DNA of 64,000 nucleotides from Xanthostigma xanthostigma (GCA_963575645.1 OY754473.1:6510001-6574000); one strand, 5' to 3'; shown: positions 30,032 to 41,335, numbered from the stretch's first letter. Numbers and translations are program-made. The notes: a model not told the origin generated them from the sequence alone.

Positions 30032-30818
30032 TAGGCCCCACTCACGATCACACTTCATGCAACAGTTCAGTGTTCAAACTTATAGTTCAGTGAAGCATGA
30101 TAGTGTGTGGGACAAATAAACACTGAAACCAACACTGAAGTCAAGCATGAACTCATCAAATGCATCTTGATTTTTGAACGACTTCAGTGTTCAGTGTTCA
30201 AGTAAACTGTTGTGTGTGTGGGTGTTTTTCAGTTCAGTTTTTGGAGTTCTGTGTTTTGTACAACCAGAAGCCAAAAATCTCAATGTTGCTGCCTTTCTTG
30301 TGTAGAAATAGATTTTCACATTTTGTGTCCTGGTTCTTAATAAATAGGGTAACTAATTCCAGTAAATAATTGTAAGTTAATTCATTCATTCGTAAATAAT
30401 TATTGCAATCAAGCGGCTCAAGATGTAATTCATTAATCAAATAAACATGACTTCTTGAATCACGCATTTCTAACCAATTTTTCACCCATATTCTTCTTTT
30501 TTTTTCTTATTTCTCTGTTTTAAATACAATCCCATAGCTCTGAACAGCCAATCCTCACCATTTAAATTACTCATTTAGTTCTTATTAATGAACTATACTC
30601 TATAGTATAATATTATAGTGTGTATATAATATAATATATCTTATGTATCTATACTCGACGAGTGTATGCCAACAACTGAACCAAACTGAACACAAAAAAT
30701 TTAAAAAACTGAGCAGTTTGCATGAACTGTGTGTGGTGCCAGTCAGTCTTTCGATTAATCTGTCCAACTTCACTGAACACTGAACTGTGGCATGAAGTTT
30801 GATCGTGAGTGGGGCCTA
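30032..30818 (-). mobile_element. PIF/Harbinger element with TAA duplication
   Basis: Ends TAGGCCCCACTCACGATCAC and (complement) TAGGCCCCACTCACGATCAA are near-identical inverted repeats that continue into TTCATGC. TAA lies directly outside on both sides (30029-30031 and 30819-30821), the hallmark duplication. The subterminal parts repeat GTTCAGTGTTCA-like motifs. It holds one transposase fragment. Confidence 0.85.
30234..30485 (-). pseudogene. Harbinger transposase N-terminal fragment
   Basis: The minus-strand frame starts MKNWLEMRDSRSHVYLINEL and continues LEPLDCNNYLRMNELTYNYL then LLELVTLFIKNQDTK. The W-x2-R...LL.EL...D..NYLRM....F..LL..V.P.I.KQDT succession is the N-terminal region of PIF/Harbinger transposases and HARBI1-like proteins. 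After QDTK the sequence is unrelated and the DDE nuclease domain is missing, so it is a relic of about 80 of the usual ~350-400 residues. It lies within matching ends. Confidence 0.8.
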
Positions 30819-30892
30819 TAACAGCGTGTACAATGTGATTAGCTTATGGTTTAAATTTCTATCATCAGATGTCGTAACATTTTATGTCAGAT

Positions 30893-31052
30893 CGTAAATT
30901 GGTCTCTACAACAAGCGCTTTTATTTTAATGCGAAAATATGTAGCCTATTCTAAATATTAGAGGGATTTTTTTTTAATCGGATGAGTAGTTTCGGAGACT
31001 ACCTCTTACATCCAAACTTACAAACTTTACCTCTTTATAATATTACTATAGG
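30893..31052 (-). mobile_element. Helitron B fragment
   Basis: It contains AAGCGCTTTTATTTTAATGC, CGGATGAGTAGTTTCGGAGA and TTACCTCTTTATAATATTAC in reverse; the 5' end is CCTATAGTAATATTATAAAG. The 3' end is missing. Confidence 0.65.
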
Positions 31053-31460
31053 TTGTCATGTATGAATATTTTTCAATAATATAATCAAGAAAAACTCAAT
31101 GAAATTTTAATATTTCATCTGATATCGGAACAATTTAATCTTTCCTGTTTGGTGAAAGCACAAATTATTATGTAAATAACCTTATTGCATCTAGGTACAT
31201 TCCTTGTTGTGTGAAGTTATTTTATAAACACGAGGATGATCATTATTACATCTCAACAACTTGTTGATTAAGTTTTATCGTTTTTATGTTGGGTCGTAAA
31301 AAGCATTGCCAGAAAATGTATTTTGACAATAACCTGCAATCTGAGGTTATTGTCAAACATATTTCTCTATAAGAAAAGCATCGTAGAATTTTAAATCGCT
31401 ATTTTTCGAAAAATATTATGAAACTGTACCTACCAAACAAAAAACACGCTAAATATATAT
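31053..31460. other. Spacer, nothing identified
   Basis: A small inverted repeat (CAATAACCTGCAATCTGAGG and complement GGTTATTG) lies near 31328-31350. Otherwise featureless. Confidence 0.4.
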
Positions 31461-32368
31461 AAAGGGTGTTTTTTTTGGAGGTTTGGTTTTGAAATTGGCA
31501 ACACCGTTTCAAGTGACAGTTAATTTGATAGTTGACAGATGATTTGTGGTCAGTATGTTTTGCCATTTAACCATGAATAGACTTACATCAGTACAACGCT
31601 TGCAAATTGTGCAAATTTATTTTGAAAATTATGGTTCAGTTTGCCAAACTAACCGTGCGCTACGTCCATTTTACGGTCGACATAATCGTCCATCCGAGCA
31701 AGTTATTCGGAAAACCATGGATCGTTTTCGAACTACGTATACTCTAGTTGATAATACGCATCCACAAAGACGCCATGCAGTGCGCACAGAAGATGCCATT
31801 GCTGCTGTGGTGCGTAGTGTTGAGGAGGACCCGAATGAGTCGATACGCCGTCGTGCACAGCAATTGGGACTGTGCCCATCCACGTTGTGGAAGATTTTGC
31901 GAAAAGATCTTGGCTTACGAGCTTACAATATCCAGCTTGTGCAAGAGTTAAATCCGCGTGACCATTATGCGCGCCGTACGTTCGGTGTATGGGCCGAAAA
32001 CAATATTCAGCTTGATCCTCTTTTTCAACGCAAAATTTTGATCTCACACCTATGGATTACTTTCTTTGGGGATACGTGAAGTCACTAGTCAACACCGATA
32101 AACCACAGACGTTGGATCACTTGGAAGTCAACATTCGCCGCGCTATTGGCGATATACGGCCCCAGATGCTCGATAAAGTGATCGAAAATTGGACTTCCCG
32201 ATTGCGCTTCATTCAAGCCAGCCGTGGCGCCCATATGCCCGAAATCATATTTAAACATTAATGGCATAAAATTATATTTTAAACAAAGCCAACAACGTGG
32301 CCAGCAACCTTATTTTTACGTGTTTTATTTCATTTTAAACTTGTATACCTCTAAAAAAAACACCCATT
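31461..32368 (+). mobile_element. Tc1/mariner-family element, internally deleted
   Basis: Ends AAAGGGTGTTTTTTTTGGAG and (complement) AATGGGTGTTTTTTTTAGAG lie within TATATA-type flanks, in keeping with TA target duplication. About 908 bp remain of an element whose relatives are around 1.2-1.3 kb. The transposase is split by an internal deletion at 32040. Confidence 0.8.
31573..32261 (+). pseudogene. Mariner-family transposase with its catalytic core deleted
   Basis: From ATG 31573 the frame reads MNRLTSVQRLQIVQIYFENY with an N-terminal helix-turn-helix, then RRRAQQLGLCPSTLWKILRK (second helix-turn-helix) and YNIQLVQELNPRDHYARRTF. At 32040 it breaks; in another frame DLTPMDYFLWGYVKSLVNTD resumes and ends SRGAHMPEIIFKH with a stop. 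The N-terminal DNA-binding half and the C-terminus are well kept, but the region with the first two catalytic acidic residues is gone and the frame is shifted, so no active enzyme is possible. Start chosen because relatives begin M-x2-LT/S-xxQR. Confidence 0.85.
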
Positions 32369-32646
32369 ATATATACATCGTTCAAGAGAAATATCGTTTC
32401 AATCGATCAATTATTTTTGGGGTCGGAAATGCGTCATTTTCGAGAAAATCTACTTCGGTTTTCTTTTTACAAACATCCGAATTTGGAAAGTTTAAAAATA
32501 AAAAAAAATATTTTCACATTTTGGCCTGAATTTTTCCATAGCTTACTAATTGACCAACCTTCCTAAAGCTAAAAACCTCGAAATTTACTGTTAGATTTTA
32601 TGTATAAGTGTGTTAAAACTACAAAAAAATAACATTTCTTACCAGA
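32369..32646. other. Spacer, nothing identified
   Basis: AT-rich DNA; the 101-residue frame across the mariner right end is accidental. Confidence 0.4.
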
Positions 32647-32735
32647 GCAGTTGATGCACACATTTTTATTTTTATTTCAACCTTAATTATGTATGTTTAT
32701 TTGTTTTATTTTCTATATATTATTTTCTAAATTAA
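32647..32735 (-). repeat. Dispersed repeat shared with 40890-40985
   Basis: GTTGATGCACACATTTTTAT and CAACCTTAATTATGT are found here and, inverted, near 40915-40985. The repeat class is unknown. Confidence 0.6.
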
Positions 32736-32825
32736 AAAAAAAAATTCTTCACAGAAATGTCATTATCTATCATAAAAAAATGATGCATTTTCGACCCCCA
32801 ACTGATAGATGTTAAGCATTTCAAA

Positions 32826-33010
32826 TTAGTCATAATAATAATAATAATAATAATAATAAACCGGCTTTATTTCATAGAGACACATAAATGTGTATGAAAT
32901 ATGTCAAAAATTACAGTGCTTAAAAATACATTAAGTAGAACAATACAATTGCATCTTAAAACATTTAAAAATCTTGTCTTCTCTCAAGAGGAATACGAGC
33001 AATAACCGGT
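32826..33010 (-). mobile_element. Possible LINE 3' tail with (ATT)n
   Basis: Read on the minus strand it ends GAAATAAAGCCGGTTTATTA in about nine ATT units (32828-32859 as AAT). Short triplet tails of this sort mark the 3' ends of several LINE clades. The preceding ~150 bp has no frame. Confidence 0.4.
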
Positions 33011-33639
33011 CACTCTGTATATAATATACAATTAATTGATGCCTACACCTTTAACAAAAAACAACTAAAATTTTTTTTGTCAAGTGAAAAACAGTTTCAA
33101 ATTATTTTAAACATAAATAAGCCCGGAAAGTTATGTGCCTATGCTTAATTAAAAATTTTTTATTATTTAATTAAGAAACCAATATGTTTTCTTTTTGAAC
33201 ATTTTTATACACAAAATGACAGATAATAAAATTGTTAATACCATGTAATTTTCTATAACATCTTAATTGTTAATAATTTAGATACAAAATCACGTCGGGC
33301 CTGTCTTGAACCTTATCTTAATTAAATTTTAGATCGAAAAAAATATGTTAATAAAGCGCCATATAAATGTTATATTTTAATAAACAATAAATGGACACGT
33401 GAGGCACATAGTCAAACAAAACACTAACGTTTTTATTTATATAGCATTTCAAAAGATGTATATTAAATATTACTAATTAACTCTTGCGAAGAAGAATATA
33501 CAAGGTGACGAAGAAAACATTGTAAATTATAGACGCTCGACAACAGAGGCCATCAGCGTAAAAATAAATGTACATTGACACAAAAATCACTCTTACCAAT
33601 TTTTAATTATATAATTTATTGCAAACGAAAAATTGTAGG
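33011..33639. other. Spacer, nothing identified
   Basis: AT-rich DNA. ATTATAGACGCTCGACAAC near 33517 resembles ACAGACGCGCAACAACTA near 45048, a weak dispersed repeat. Confidence 0.35.
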
Positions 33640-33713
33640 AGTACAGCTTGGTGTGGTGCGGTTAGCGTGCTAATCTTCGCACCAGACTGTCCTAGGTTCG
33701 AATCTCGCACTCG
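33640..33713 (+). repeat. tRNA-like sequence or SINE head
   Basis: GGTGTGGTGCGGTTAGCGTG gives a box A-like motif and AGGTTCGAATCTCGC an intact box B, about 40 bp apart. The acceptor strands do not pair, and no clear tail follows, so I call it a pseudo-tRNA or SINE head. Confidence 0.5.
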
Positions 33714-33892
33714 TTAATAGTTATTTTGTGTTGCGATTTTAGTTCACTGAATATAGACGACGGAAAACAATTTTTTACGACATTTGAAAAGTGCGAAAAA
33801 TAAGTTTTTGTCAATATTAATACTAATATGTTGATACTACGAAAAAAATGATGGTTATAAGAAATAAAGATTAGAATATTTCCTACAAAAAA

Positions 33893-34256
33893 ATTGGTTG
33901 TCTGTAAAGTCGGTTTACGGACGATAGTTTTACGTGATAACGTATTCCGCTCGAATATCATATTTAATAGTACATAACCTAAATTTTAGTAGCTGTCAAA
34001 CTATATTTTTACCGACTAATAATTTGATCAACCAAAGCAAAATACATATTTTTAAGCAATTCTAAAAGACATTTAAAAGAATGTATATATATTATGTAGG
34101 TATTTGTTAACAAACCGTATAATTTATCTGGCCATCTGTCAAATGTTGAACGCACACTACTCTCTGACGTCATGCTTGCGGAAAGTTACTCTTTTTCGTG
34201 CGTGCAGCCGGTGTTTCATCAATTTATAAGACGTTATCACGTCAAAAAGTTCTGGG
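33893..34256 (-). mobile_element. Repeat V, long copy
   Basis: TTGGTTGTCTGTAAAGTCGG at the left and AGACGTTATCACGTCAAAAA at the right bound it. The internal CTCGAATATCATATTTAATA and ACCTAAATTTTAGTAGCTGT segment is shared with 58131-58395. Confidence 0.65.
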
Positions 34257-35535
34257 TATAACTTTGATAATTGATTTGACTAGCTCTGGACGAACAAAAG
34301 CGCTCAAAAAAAATCTAATCGCGACATCGTGTCGCCTAGAAAACAAGTAATCTTTTTAGATCGTCCCAAAGGATACCTCTTTGTGCCTACCCCTATTAAA
34401 CAATTGGATATATCTTTAAAAAAATCTAAATAAACATTAGGTTCAATAACCTAACTTTATTCATACATATTTTTTATAGTTAAACTTTATGCAATAAAAG
34501 AACATTTAATTAATAATAATAAAAAAAACCGACAAATACTTGGGAAATTAAAACTGCTTTTTATGATCACTGTTTAGCATTTAGTTATGCAAAACTTCAG
34601 TTGTTGGTTTTTAATTAATACAGAAAAACAAAAGTTCATTAAGAAACGTTTAAACAAATGCATAATAATGTGTGTTTTGTTTTTGGAGTCGTCGAGACTA
34701 TTTTAAATGCAGATCATTGATGAACAGGGCTGCCAACAAAAAAAAACAAAAAAAAGTAATGCTTCGAGAAAAGATATCAAAAAATCGTACTTATGGTTGG
34801 TGGGTTAATTATCAAGAGCTTAATTAAAACTTCTGTTGAACGAAAATCAAAAGCAAAACAGGAGTGGAGGTAAGTGGGCTGCTAGCGGGGAATCGAATTC
34901 GATTGGCTGACGGGTAGTCGAGGGGGGAAACTCGGTCGACACGCCCCTTTCTGTTTAGTGTTTACTTGGATACACACGTTTACCCGAGGAGTTTCCCTTC
35001 AAACGCGTGAAATTTGTTTTTTTTAAAGTTAATCTTTAGCGAATATCTGTTCGAAATTTTCTGTTACGTTAAAGGGGAAATGAGGCAATGGCGGGGAAAT
35101 ATGTGAGAAACCTCGGTAACGCAAAGTGGAGTTCATAACTCTAAAGAAGTTTCACTTCTCCCATGAGCTTGGATGGCTGAAATTAGAGCATTTCGATTTA
35201 AACCTTAGCAACAGTTAAAATGCGGAGGCTTTTTAGTTACGCAGTTGACAACCCTGCTTATGAAACAATTTATGGGAGGACATTATTATGTTAATTAACA
35301 GAAAATATGTGAGTATAATGCTTCGATATAGTTTCTGAAATATTTTTCAAAACACGCATATTTTTAAATTAAATGAAGAAATATTACTACGGAATATTGA
35401 AATTTTCAAAACGATTATTTAAATTTTTTTTGGTAAGATATATTTAATTTTAAATATGTAGGTTTTATTACATATTATAATAATTTACATTCATTTTTTT
35501 AAATTTATACTAATATTGCAAGGAATTCTATTTTG
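34257..35535. other. Long spacer, nothing identified
   Basis: A more GC-rich patch at 34860-35000 (GGCTGACGGGTAGTCGAGGG) is single copy in the window and unassigned. It could be regulatory or an exon remnant; I see no frame. Confidence 0.35.
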
Positions 35536-35605
35536 GAGTTTGGTGTACCGGTTATCATACTGGTCTTTTGGATTAAGCAGTTGTAGGTTCGAATCTAACT
35601 TCCGA
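35536..35605 (+). repeat. tRNA-like sequence
   Basis: TTGGTGTACCGGTTATCATA (box A-like) and TAGGTTCGAATCTAAC (box B) are spaced as in a tRNA. Anticodon-loop text CTTTTGGATT resembles a Pro or Gln tRNA. Stems are poor. Probably a SINE head. Confidence 0.5.
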
Positions 35606-35677
35606 AAGTGCGTGGAATAAATGGTATAGGAACGCATAGGTCCCGAACAAACAAGACATTCATTGTTATATATTAGA

Positions 35678-36291
35678 CTAGCGGTCCCGCCCGGTTTCAC
35701 CCGGGTGTAAAAAAACGAACGGGGAAGGGAGGAACATGAGTACCTACACACATTCATTTTAGTTTACCAAGATGAATGTTGTGTCCAAATTTCATGATGA
35801 TCGGAGTTCCCGTTCAAAAGTTTTTGTCGATAAAAAGCATTATAGACTTTTTCTAACTAATAATTTTTTTTAAATTATTTAAATAAAATTAAAATAAATT
35901 TAAATGTAAGCCTTAGAAGAAAGCAATGTAGAAAATAAAAAACTAAAAACATATTCTCCCAACGTAGGGCTCGAACCCACGACCCTGATATTTACAGTCG
36001 TGTGCTCTACGGATTGAGCTAGCCGGCGTTCTATTCTGACAACCCTAATATGAATATATTTAGTTAGTGCAATTCACCTGAATAGAAGCTTATTTTTGAG
36101 ATACATTTTGCAACATTTTTCATTAATGCTCCGCTCCTAATGGTCGTAGCCTGAATTTATATAGCCTATAGCCTTCCTCGATAAATGGGCTATCCAACAA
36201 AAACAATTTTTTTCAATTTGAACCAGTAATTCCTGAGATTAGCGCGTTCAAACAAACAAACAAACTCTTCAGCTTTATATATTAGTATAGA
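35678..36291 (-). mobile_element. Helitron A with tRNA-Lys-like cargo, complete
   Basis: Minus strand: TCTATACTAATATATAAAGC at 36291 (after A), body, tRNA-like cargo, then hairpin CCCGGGTGAAACCGGG and CGGGACCGCTAG at 35678 (before T). 614 bp, nearly equal to the 613-bp copies at 51810 and 57242. Confidence 0.85.
35956..36028 (-). repeat. tRNA-Lys-like pseudo-tRNA within Helitron A
   Basis: The minus strand has GCCGGCTAGCTCAATCCGTA, anticodon loop CTGTAAA with broken stem, and GGTTCGAGCCCTACGTTGGG. A T-rich run follows. The position in the Helitron is the same as in the other copies. Confidence 0.7.
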
Positions 36292-37266
36292 TATAGATTT
36301 GATTTTCTTGATTATTCAAAATAACTATCCAAAATTTAGTTACTTTCGTGTAGGTACCTATCGCACGAACAGTGCAAGGCATCAAACTTTCGGCCAGTGT
36401 GGTGAATACTATTTTCAATACATAGCTCGTCCGTAAGTACCTACGCTTATTAAATACATGAATTAATTAATTACTTATAAATTAAATAAAAACACAGATA
36501 AATTCCAAGCAAGCAGCTTTGAGGTTATACGTAAAACCACGAATGACAGCTAGTCGCGACTATTAGCTAAAATGTAATCGGATTGCTATGGCAACGACAT
36601 CTAAACAACAGTTGATAGGTTATTTTTTCTTTACTGCCGTACTTCCCGCATTAGTGCGTGTAATCCCACCAATGCGTAAATGTGAGACTTTCTGCCTTAC
36701 ATAATTGATGCCGAAAGTATGTACTTTCGATCGAGGTTTGAAAAAAGTCTATATATATAGTTTCACAGTTGCACAATTAAATTATACGACTGCGTATCAT
36801 TAAACATATTATTATGATTTAATTGTCTTTCTCGTGAGCTTGATGCACTCTACCGCGGCCATATAAAAATAAATTTTATTAGTTTAATAATTGACCGCTA
36901 GGCCAAACACTGAATTAACCTTATTACTTATTTTTATTTACTGTTTAATAATTATTAGTGGTTTTATACGGTAGCATAAATTTCGGTAGCTTCTGCAATA
37001 ACTCCCACTTGAGAGCGAACGGAGGGCGCTTATTGGTCGATACGTGATTGTTTTTTTAAACTTCGAGTTTATTAAAATATTAAAAGGTACAGGCGATTTC
37101 ATTTAAGGTTGCGTTTGCCATAAAATGCTTGTCTATAACATTTTTAAGGTTTCGTGCCTCGTAAGAAAAAAAAATGATCATTTGTCTGTCCGTATGTCTG
37201 TCACAATAGATTTTCTTTGGACAAAACAAAAACATCCTGAAATTCTGCATAGTTTTATTAGAATTA
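36292..37266. other. Spacer, nothing identified
   Basis: AT-rich DNA without supported features. Confidence 0.4.
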
Positions 37267-37556
37267 CTAGCGGTTCCGCTCGTTTTCAGCCGAGTGTAAA
37301 AGAACTAATGGGGGGAGGGACATGAGTAATCACGTTCATCTTAGTTTACCGAGATGAATGTTGTGTCCAAATTTCAAGATGATCGGAGTTACCGTTCAAA
37401 AGTTTTTGTCGGACGGACAAATTTTGAGTTACATGTTTCATTGATGCTCCGCTCCTATTGGTCGTAGCGTGATATTATATAGCTCATAAGCTTCTTCGAT
37501 AAATGGACTATCCAACAAAAAAAAAAATGTTTCAATTCGAATCAGCAGTTCTTGAG
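37267..37556 (-). mobile_element. Helitron A, short form, 5'-truncated
   Basis: It has CTAG at 37267 next to A, a degraded hairpin (CGGCTGAAAACGAGCGG), the GATGATCGGAGTTACCGTTC segment and GACCAATAGGAGCGGAGCAT. The tRNA-like cargo is absent, as in 324-926. The 5' end is replaced by a Harbinger-like fragment. Confidence 0.75.
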
Positions 37557-37640
37557 ATTTGGTGCGCGCGCAGTGATAGTTTAGAAGTGAACATTTATTG
37601 TATCTGAACAGAACACACACTATGACGCCATATTTGTTTG
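37557..37640 (-). mobile_element. Harbinger-type MITE fragment
   Basis: GGTGCGCGCGCAGTGATAGT and AACAGAACACACACTATG match, in reverse, the interior of 24639-25118 near 24910-24985. No ends remain. Confidence 0.5.
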
Positions 37641-38122
37641 AGGGCGTTTTCAAAAAAAATTGTACTTTTTTGTAAATTAAAGATCGGCCTGTACTATACA
37701 AGCTGTTTTTGTATGCAATAGGTATACTCTTTTATTACACCGGCATTTATTATAATTATTAACCCGAAATTAATTTAGTGTTTTGAAAACCTCGGTATTT
37801 ATAATGTTTATTTTGATTTTTAACAATTTTTTTTATGAATTCTTGAGAAAATTCACACTCCAATCGTACAGTTTTATAGACATGCCAACGTTGTAAAAAA
37901 TATTAATTAATTTTAATAGAATAATGTTCTTAAATCGAGACTCGACATTTAAAAATAACTTCACAAATTATATTTTTTATTTTATTACTAAACTGACTCT
38001 ATGTCACCGTTTTGAAGGATTCAAAACAATTCTGGACAAAGTTCTGACGGGTCAAAAACTCTTTTTCTTGTTCCTTTCAAACAAAAGCATTTTTTCAGTA
38101 TAAAAGAAAATTAAACTGTCTA
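37641..38122. other. Spacer, nothing identified
   Basis: AT-rich DNA without supported features. Confidence 0.4.
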
Positions 38123-38304
38123 AAAATCAGCTGTTCACAAGACGCCATGTCGATTCGTCGAGTCTCATAGCAGCTAATTGGTTTAGGTTATTTCTCGTAG
38201 ACTTTAAAATCAAAGCCACATTGTTAAATAGTTCTAGATCAACTCTGATGTCTCTTCTAGAATTACAAAAAACCAACATGGCGTCAAGTGAACAGCTGAT
38301 TTTT
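38123..38304. mobile_element. Short MITE with AAAATCAGCTGTTCAC ends
   Basis: AAAATCAGCTGTTCACAAGA at the left pairs with CTTGACGCCATG-type sequence and CAGCTGATTTT at the right (inverted repeat of about 28 bp with mismatches). 182 bp, no frame. Confidence 0.55.
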
Positions 38305-38440
38305 ATTTTAGGTTATGTCCCGTCATGAGTTTAAAACTGATTTCCCTTCGGCCAAATGAGCTCCAAAATGATTCTTTCAGTTTCACTGTGTACTCCTTAC
38401 TTTCGACCTTGACAGTTGTTACGTGTACCTAATATTTTCT
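38275..38440 (-). repeat. Dispersed repeat, inverted copy at 41163-41335
   Basis: CATGGCGTCAAGTGAACAGC and GATTTCCCTTCGGCCAAATG with TTTCAGTTTCACTGTG are shared in reverse with 41163-41335. It overlaps the right end of the MITE at 38123. Confidence 0.7.
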
Positions 38441-38873
38441 ATAACTCTTTCATCTTTATGTAGGTACCGATTATTGTATGGTTAAGATCTATTTTCCTAT
38501 TACAAACACGAAAGCAATTTCAGAAAACATATTCACGATTTCACACCTACTACATTATCAAACAAATAATCTGATGATCTTCACTTGTCTCTATTTAACT
38601 GAAAACGAAATTACATTTATTCTAACCGCAACATAACCTCAAAATTATTTGATACAGGTACTATGCTCCTTCTCAACTGAAATAAGTGCTAAAAAAAGTC
38701 AGTTTTGGACGCAAGCCTCTACTTCAGACAAAAACGTCTGTTTGAAAGAATTTTTGTTTAAAATCTTCAGCCATGAAAAGAACTTAAGTTCATTAAGCCA
38801 ATGCTTTCAGCGTTTCTGCTAGAAGCTAAATTTTTTTACAGGAAAATTGGGTCGTATTTGATATTAATTTCAA
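38441..38873. other. Spacer, nothing identified
   Basis: No supported feature. Confidence 0.4.
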
Positions 38874-39222
38874 CTGTGAAAAATAACTCTAATAATTTAG
38901 AGTGATGATGATCCTGTTTCAATGTTGGAAGATTCAAAAGGAAGAATTTTATTTATTATTACATATTTATTTTACATCCAATTTTTAACTTTAATTTTAA
39001 TAATAATAATTTTAACAATAACAACTTTAAGAACTATAACTTTAACAATAACAACTGTAACAACAATAATTTAAAACTTTTCATATATGAATCTTCTAGA
39101 TTCTCCGAAGATGGCATAAAGACTGCCAAAACGTCAGACAATAAAATGCATTAAAAACCTTCAGTATTTGCTTTGTTCATCGATCCTATGCCACTAGGAT
39201 TCTTCCTTTTTAATCTTCCAAC
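38874..39222. mobile_element. Penelope-like fragment, copy 2
   Basis: It shares AACTCTAATAATTTAG, TGATGATGATC and the closing CCTATGCCACTAGGATTCTT with 5190-5373. At 39114-39137 CCGAAGATGGC, a loop, TGCCAAAACGTC fits a hammerhead-type core with a GGCA/TGCC stem II, two core bases altered (CTGAAGA to CCGAAGA, GAAA to AAAA). An AT-repeat insert (TAACAATAACAACTT) separates the arms. No protein frame. Confidence 0.4.
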
Positions 39223-39679
39223 ATTAATTTCAATCTGATACCTCTAGCTGTTCTTGAGAAATAGGGCTTTGACAGACAACAAAATTACCTTTTAAGGGTT
39301 ACATTTTTTCGTTCTGAGGTATGGAACCCTAAAATCCGTCGAGTGGAAGTCGATGAAAGTTCACTGACAAAAAAACGTCTTGTGTTTGAAATTATATGTT
39401 CAATTTAAGGTTATACGCTCTCGACCGTATTAGTAAAAACTGCGTCCGTATTTTGTTGTAACAAAAAAATGTTATATGACTTGGTAAATTTATTATTTCT
39501 TATGGAAATATTATATCCTGTTCATCATAGCTTTATTTTTTAATATTTAAGAAATAATATTTAAACATTTGACATAATAAAAACACGATTCACAGACGCT
39601 AACATACACTTTCAAATACTAACCCACGCTACGCCATACACTGTTTTACGATTATTTTATTTTTCAATTAATTGCTCCT

Positions 39680-39803
39680 ACCCTAGCACTGACTTAAGTC
39701 AAGTTGGGTAGGAAAATTCCGTAATTTTAGATTTATAATTTGTTTTGTTTTGTAACATTTTTGTGGGAATAAAATTTATTATTATTATTATTATTATTAT
39801 TAA
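39680..39803 (+). mobile_element. LINE-type 3' tail with (ATT)n
   Basis: TTTGTGGGAATAAAATTTATT runs into about eight ATT units. This is the usual look of a LINE 3' end; upstream ACTTAAGTCAAGTTGGGTAG has no frame. Confidence 0.45.
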
Positions 39804-40853
39804 TATCATAAAGTTGTGACTTAAGCAGTATATTTAATTAAGTCCAGTGTACACGAATGATTTTATCTTACGTTTTGGTTTTAAAAACCTCTGAACCATT
39901 AGACGTATAGTTTTTTTGAGTTATTGGATATTAAATGCAGTTTTTAATACACGGTAAATGAGATATTTATCCAATTTTCAAGTTTTAGTTATTAGCTAGG
40001 TACGTCAAAAAAATTATTTAAAAAAACAAAATTTATGAAAAACTTTTCGTGTAATCTGGTTTTCAGGGTGACATAATTCAAATAAAAAAAATAGAGATTT
40101 TGAGAGTTGTTTCGAAAATTTTTAATTAATATTTCTCCAAAACTGCACGGGATAGTATAGTTTTTTTAATTTTTACGTTATCTAAAAGAGTCAAACTTTC
40201 GAATAATCAGTTTTTTAAAAATTTGTCTATAGCCAATTTGTTTTAATCTTATTTTTATATACACTTCCGGTCAGTCTTCTCATATATCATTGTGTAAAAA
40301 ATCGCATTTTTAATAATTAATAACTTGAAAACTAGACGGTCAATGTTTTTAAAAAAAATGCAGTTGAATGTATGAGATATCCATAATTAACATATTAAAA
40401 TTTCAGCGTATTATCTATACATTGCTCTATCGGGCGTATAACCTTAAACTGAACTGTCTCGAAAGTCCTTGGAAAACATCAGAAAAAATGAACCAAAAAA
40501 TCCGATTTTGCTCGAAATTAGTTCTGTATCGAACCATCACATAACTGCATAACCAATAAGGAGTATAGTAAATAGAGTCACGTCTCATGTTCAATAATAC
40601 ATGTTGTGGTTGATCGAAATTGTATTCCAAATCTAATTTGTTGTCCGCCATCAACAATCATCACCGCTTTATAATTTATACAAGATGTCTTGTTAAACGC
40701 GAACTACATTGGAATTTCGACAGCCTAAAAAAACATACTTATTTACAATCCCCGACCCAAAAAAAAAAGGAATGTCTTTGTCTGTACGTGGCATCGTTGC
40801 TCCAAAACGAATGAACCGATTTCTTTACGTTTTTTTTTTTTTTTGTTTCTTAT
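39804..40853. other. Long AT-rich spacer, nothing identified
   Basis: No repeat ends or convincing frames. CACTTCCGGTCAGTCTTCTC at 40262 resembles CACTTCCGGTTGAG at 11811, a weak dispersed element. Confidence 0.35.
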
Positions 40854-41165
40854 CCTAACTAATATAAATGCGAATGTGAGTTTTTTTTTTTTATTTAGGA
40901 AATAATACAAGAAAAAATAAACAAATAAATACACATAATTAAGGTTGAAATAAAAATAAAAATGTGTGCATCAACTACTGTGGGAATGTGAGTTTATTGT
41001 TTGTTTGTATGTTACGCTTTCACGCGTAAACCGCTGAACAGATTTCGATAAAATTTAACAAGGGGATAGATTGCTTCCCGAGGAAGGACATAACGTACCT
41101 TTTGTCCAAAAAAAACCTGAAGGCAATGAAATAGGGGATGGAACTTTGTACGAGGAACGAGAAAA
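40854..41165 (+). mobile_element. Helitron E-like fragment
   Basis: TCCTAACTAATATAAATGCG followed by AATGTGAGTTT and, after an insert (40890-40985), CACGCGTAAACCGCTGAACA, AGATTGCTTCCCGAGGAAGG and GACATAACG is the pattern of a widespread lepidopteran Helitron 5' region. No 3' end. Confidence 0.55.
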
Positions 41166-41335
41166 TATTAGTTACACGTAACAACTGTCAAAGTCGAATG
41201 ATAAGGCACACAGTGAAACTGAAAGAATTATTTTGGAGTTCATTTGGCCGAAGGGAAATCAGCTTTAAACTCTTCGCGAGACATAACCTAAAATAAATCA
41301 GCTGTTCACTTGACGCCATGTTGATTTTTATATAA
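41163..41335 (+). repeat. Dispersed repeat, inverted copy of 38275-38440
   Basis: AGTGAAACTGAAAGAATTAT, CATTTGGCCGAAGGGAAATC and AGCTGTTCACTTGACGCCAT match the other copy in reverse. It breaks off after GTTGATTTTTATA. Confidence 0.7.

Noticed and set aside
31671..32047. Minus-strand frames of 70 and 104 residues
   Set aside because: They are antisense shadows of the mariner transposase.
34860..35000. GC-rich patch as a promoter or CpG island
   Set aside because: Only about 140 bp, no gene nearby, and no motif that settles it.
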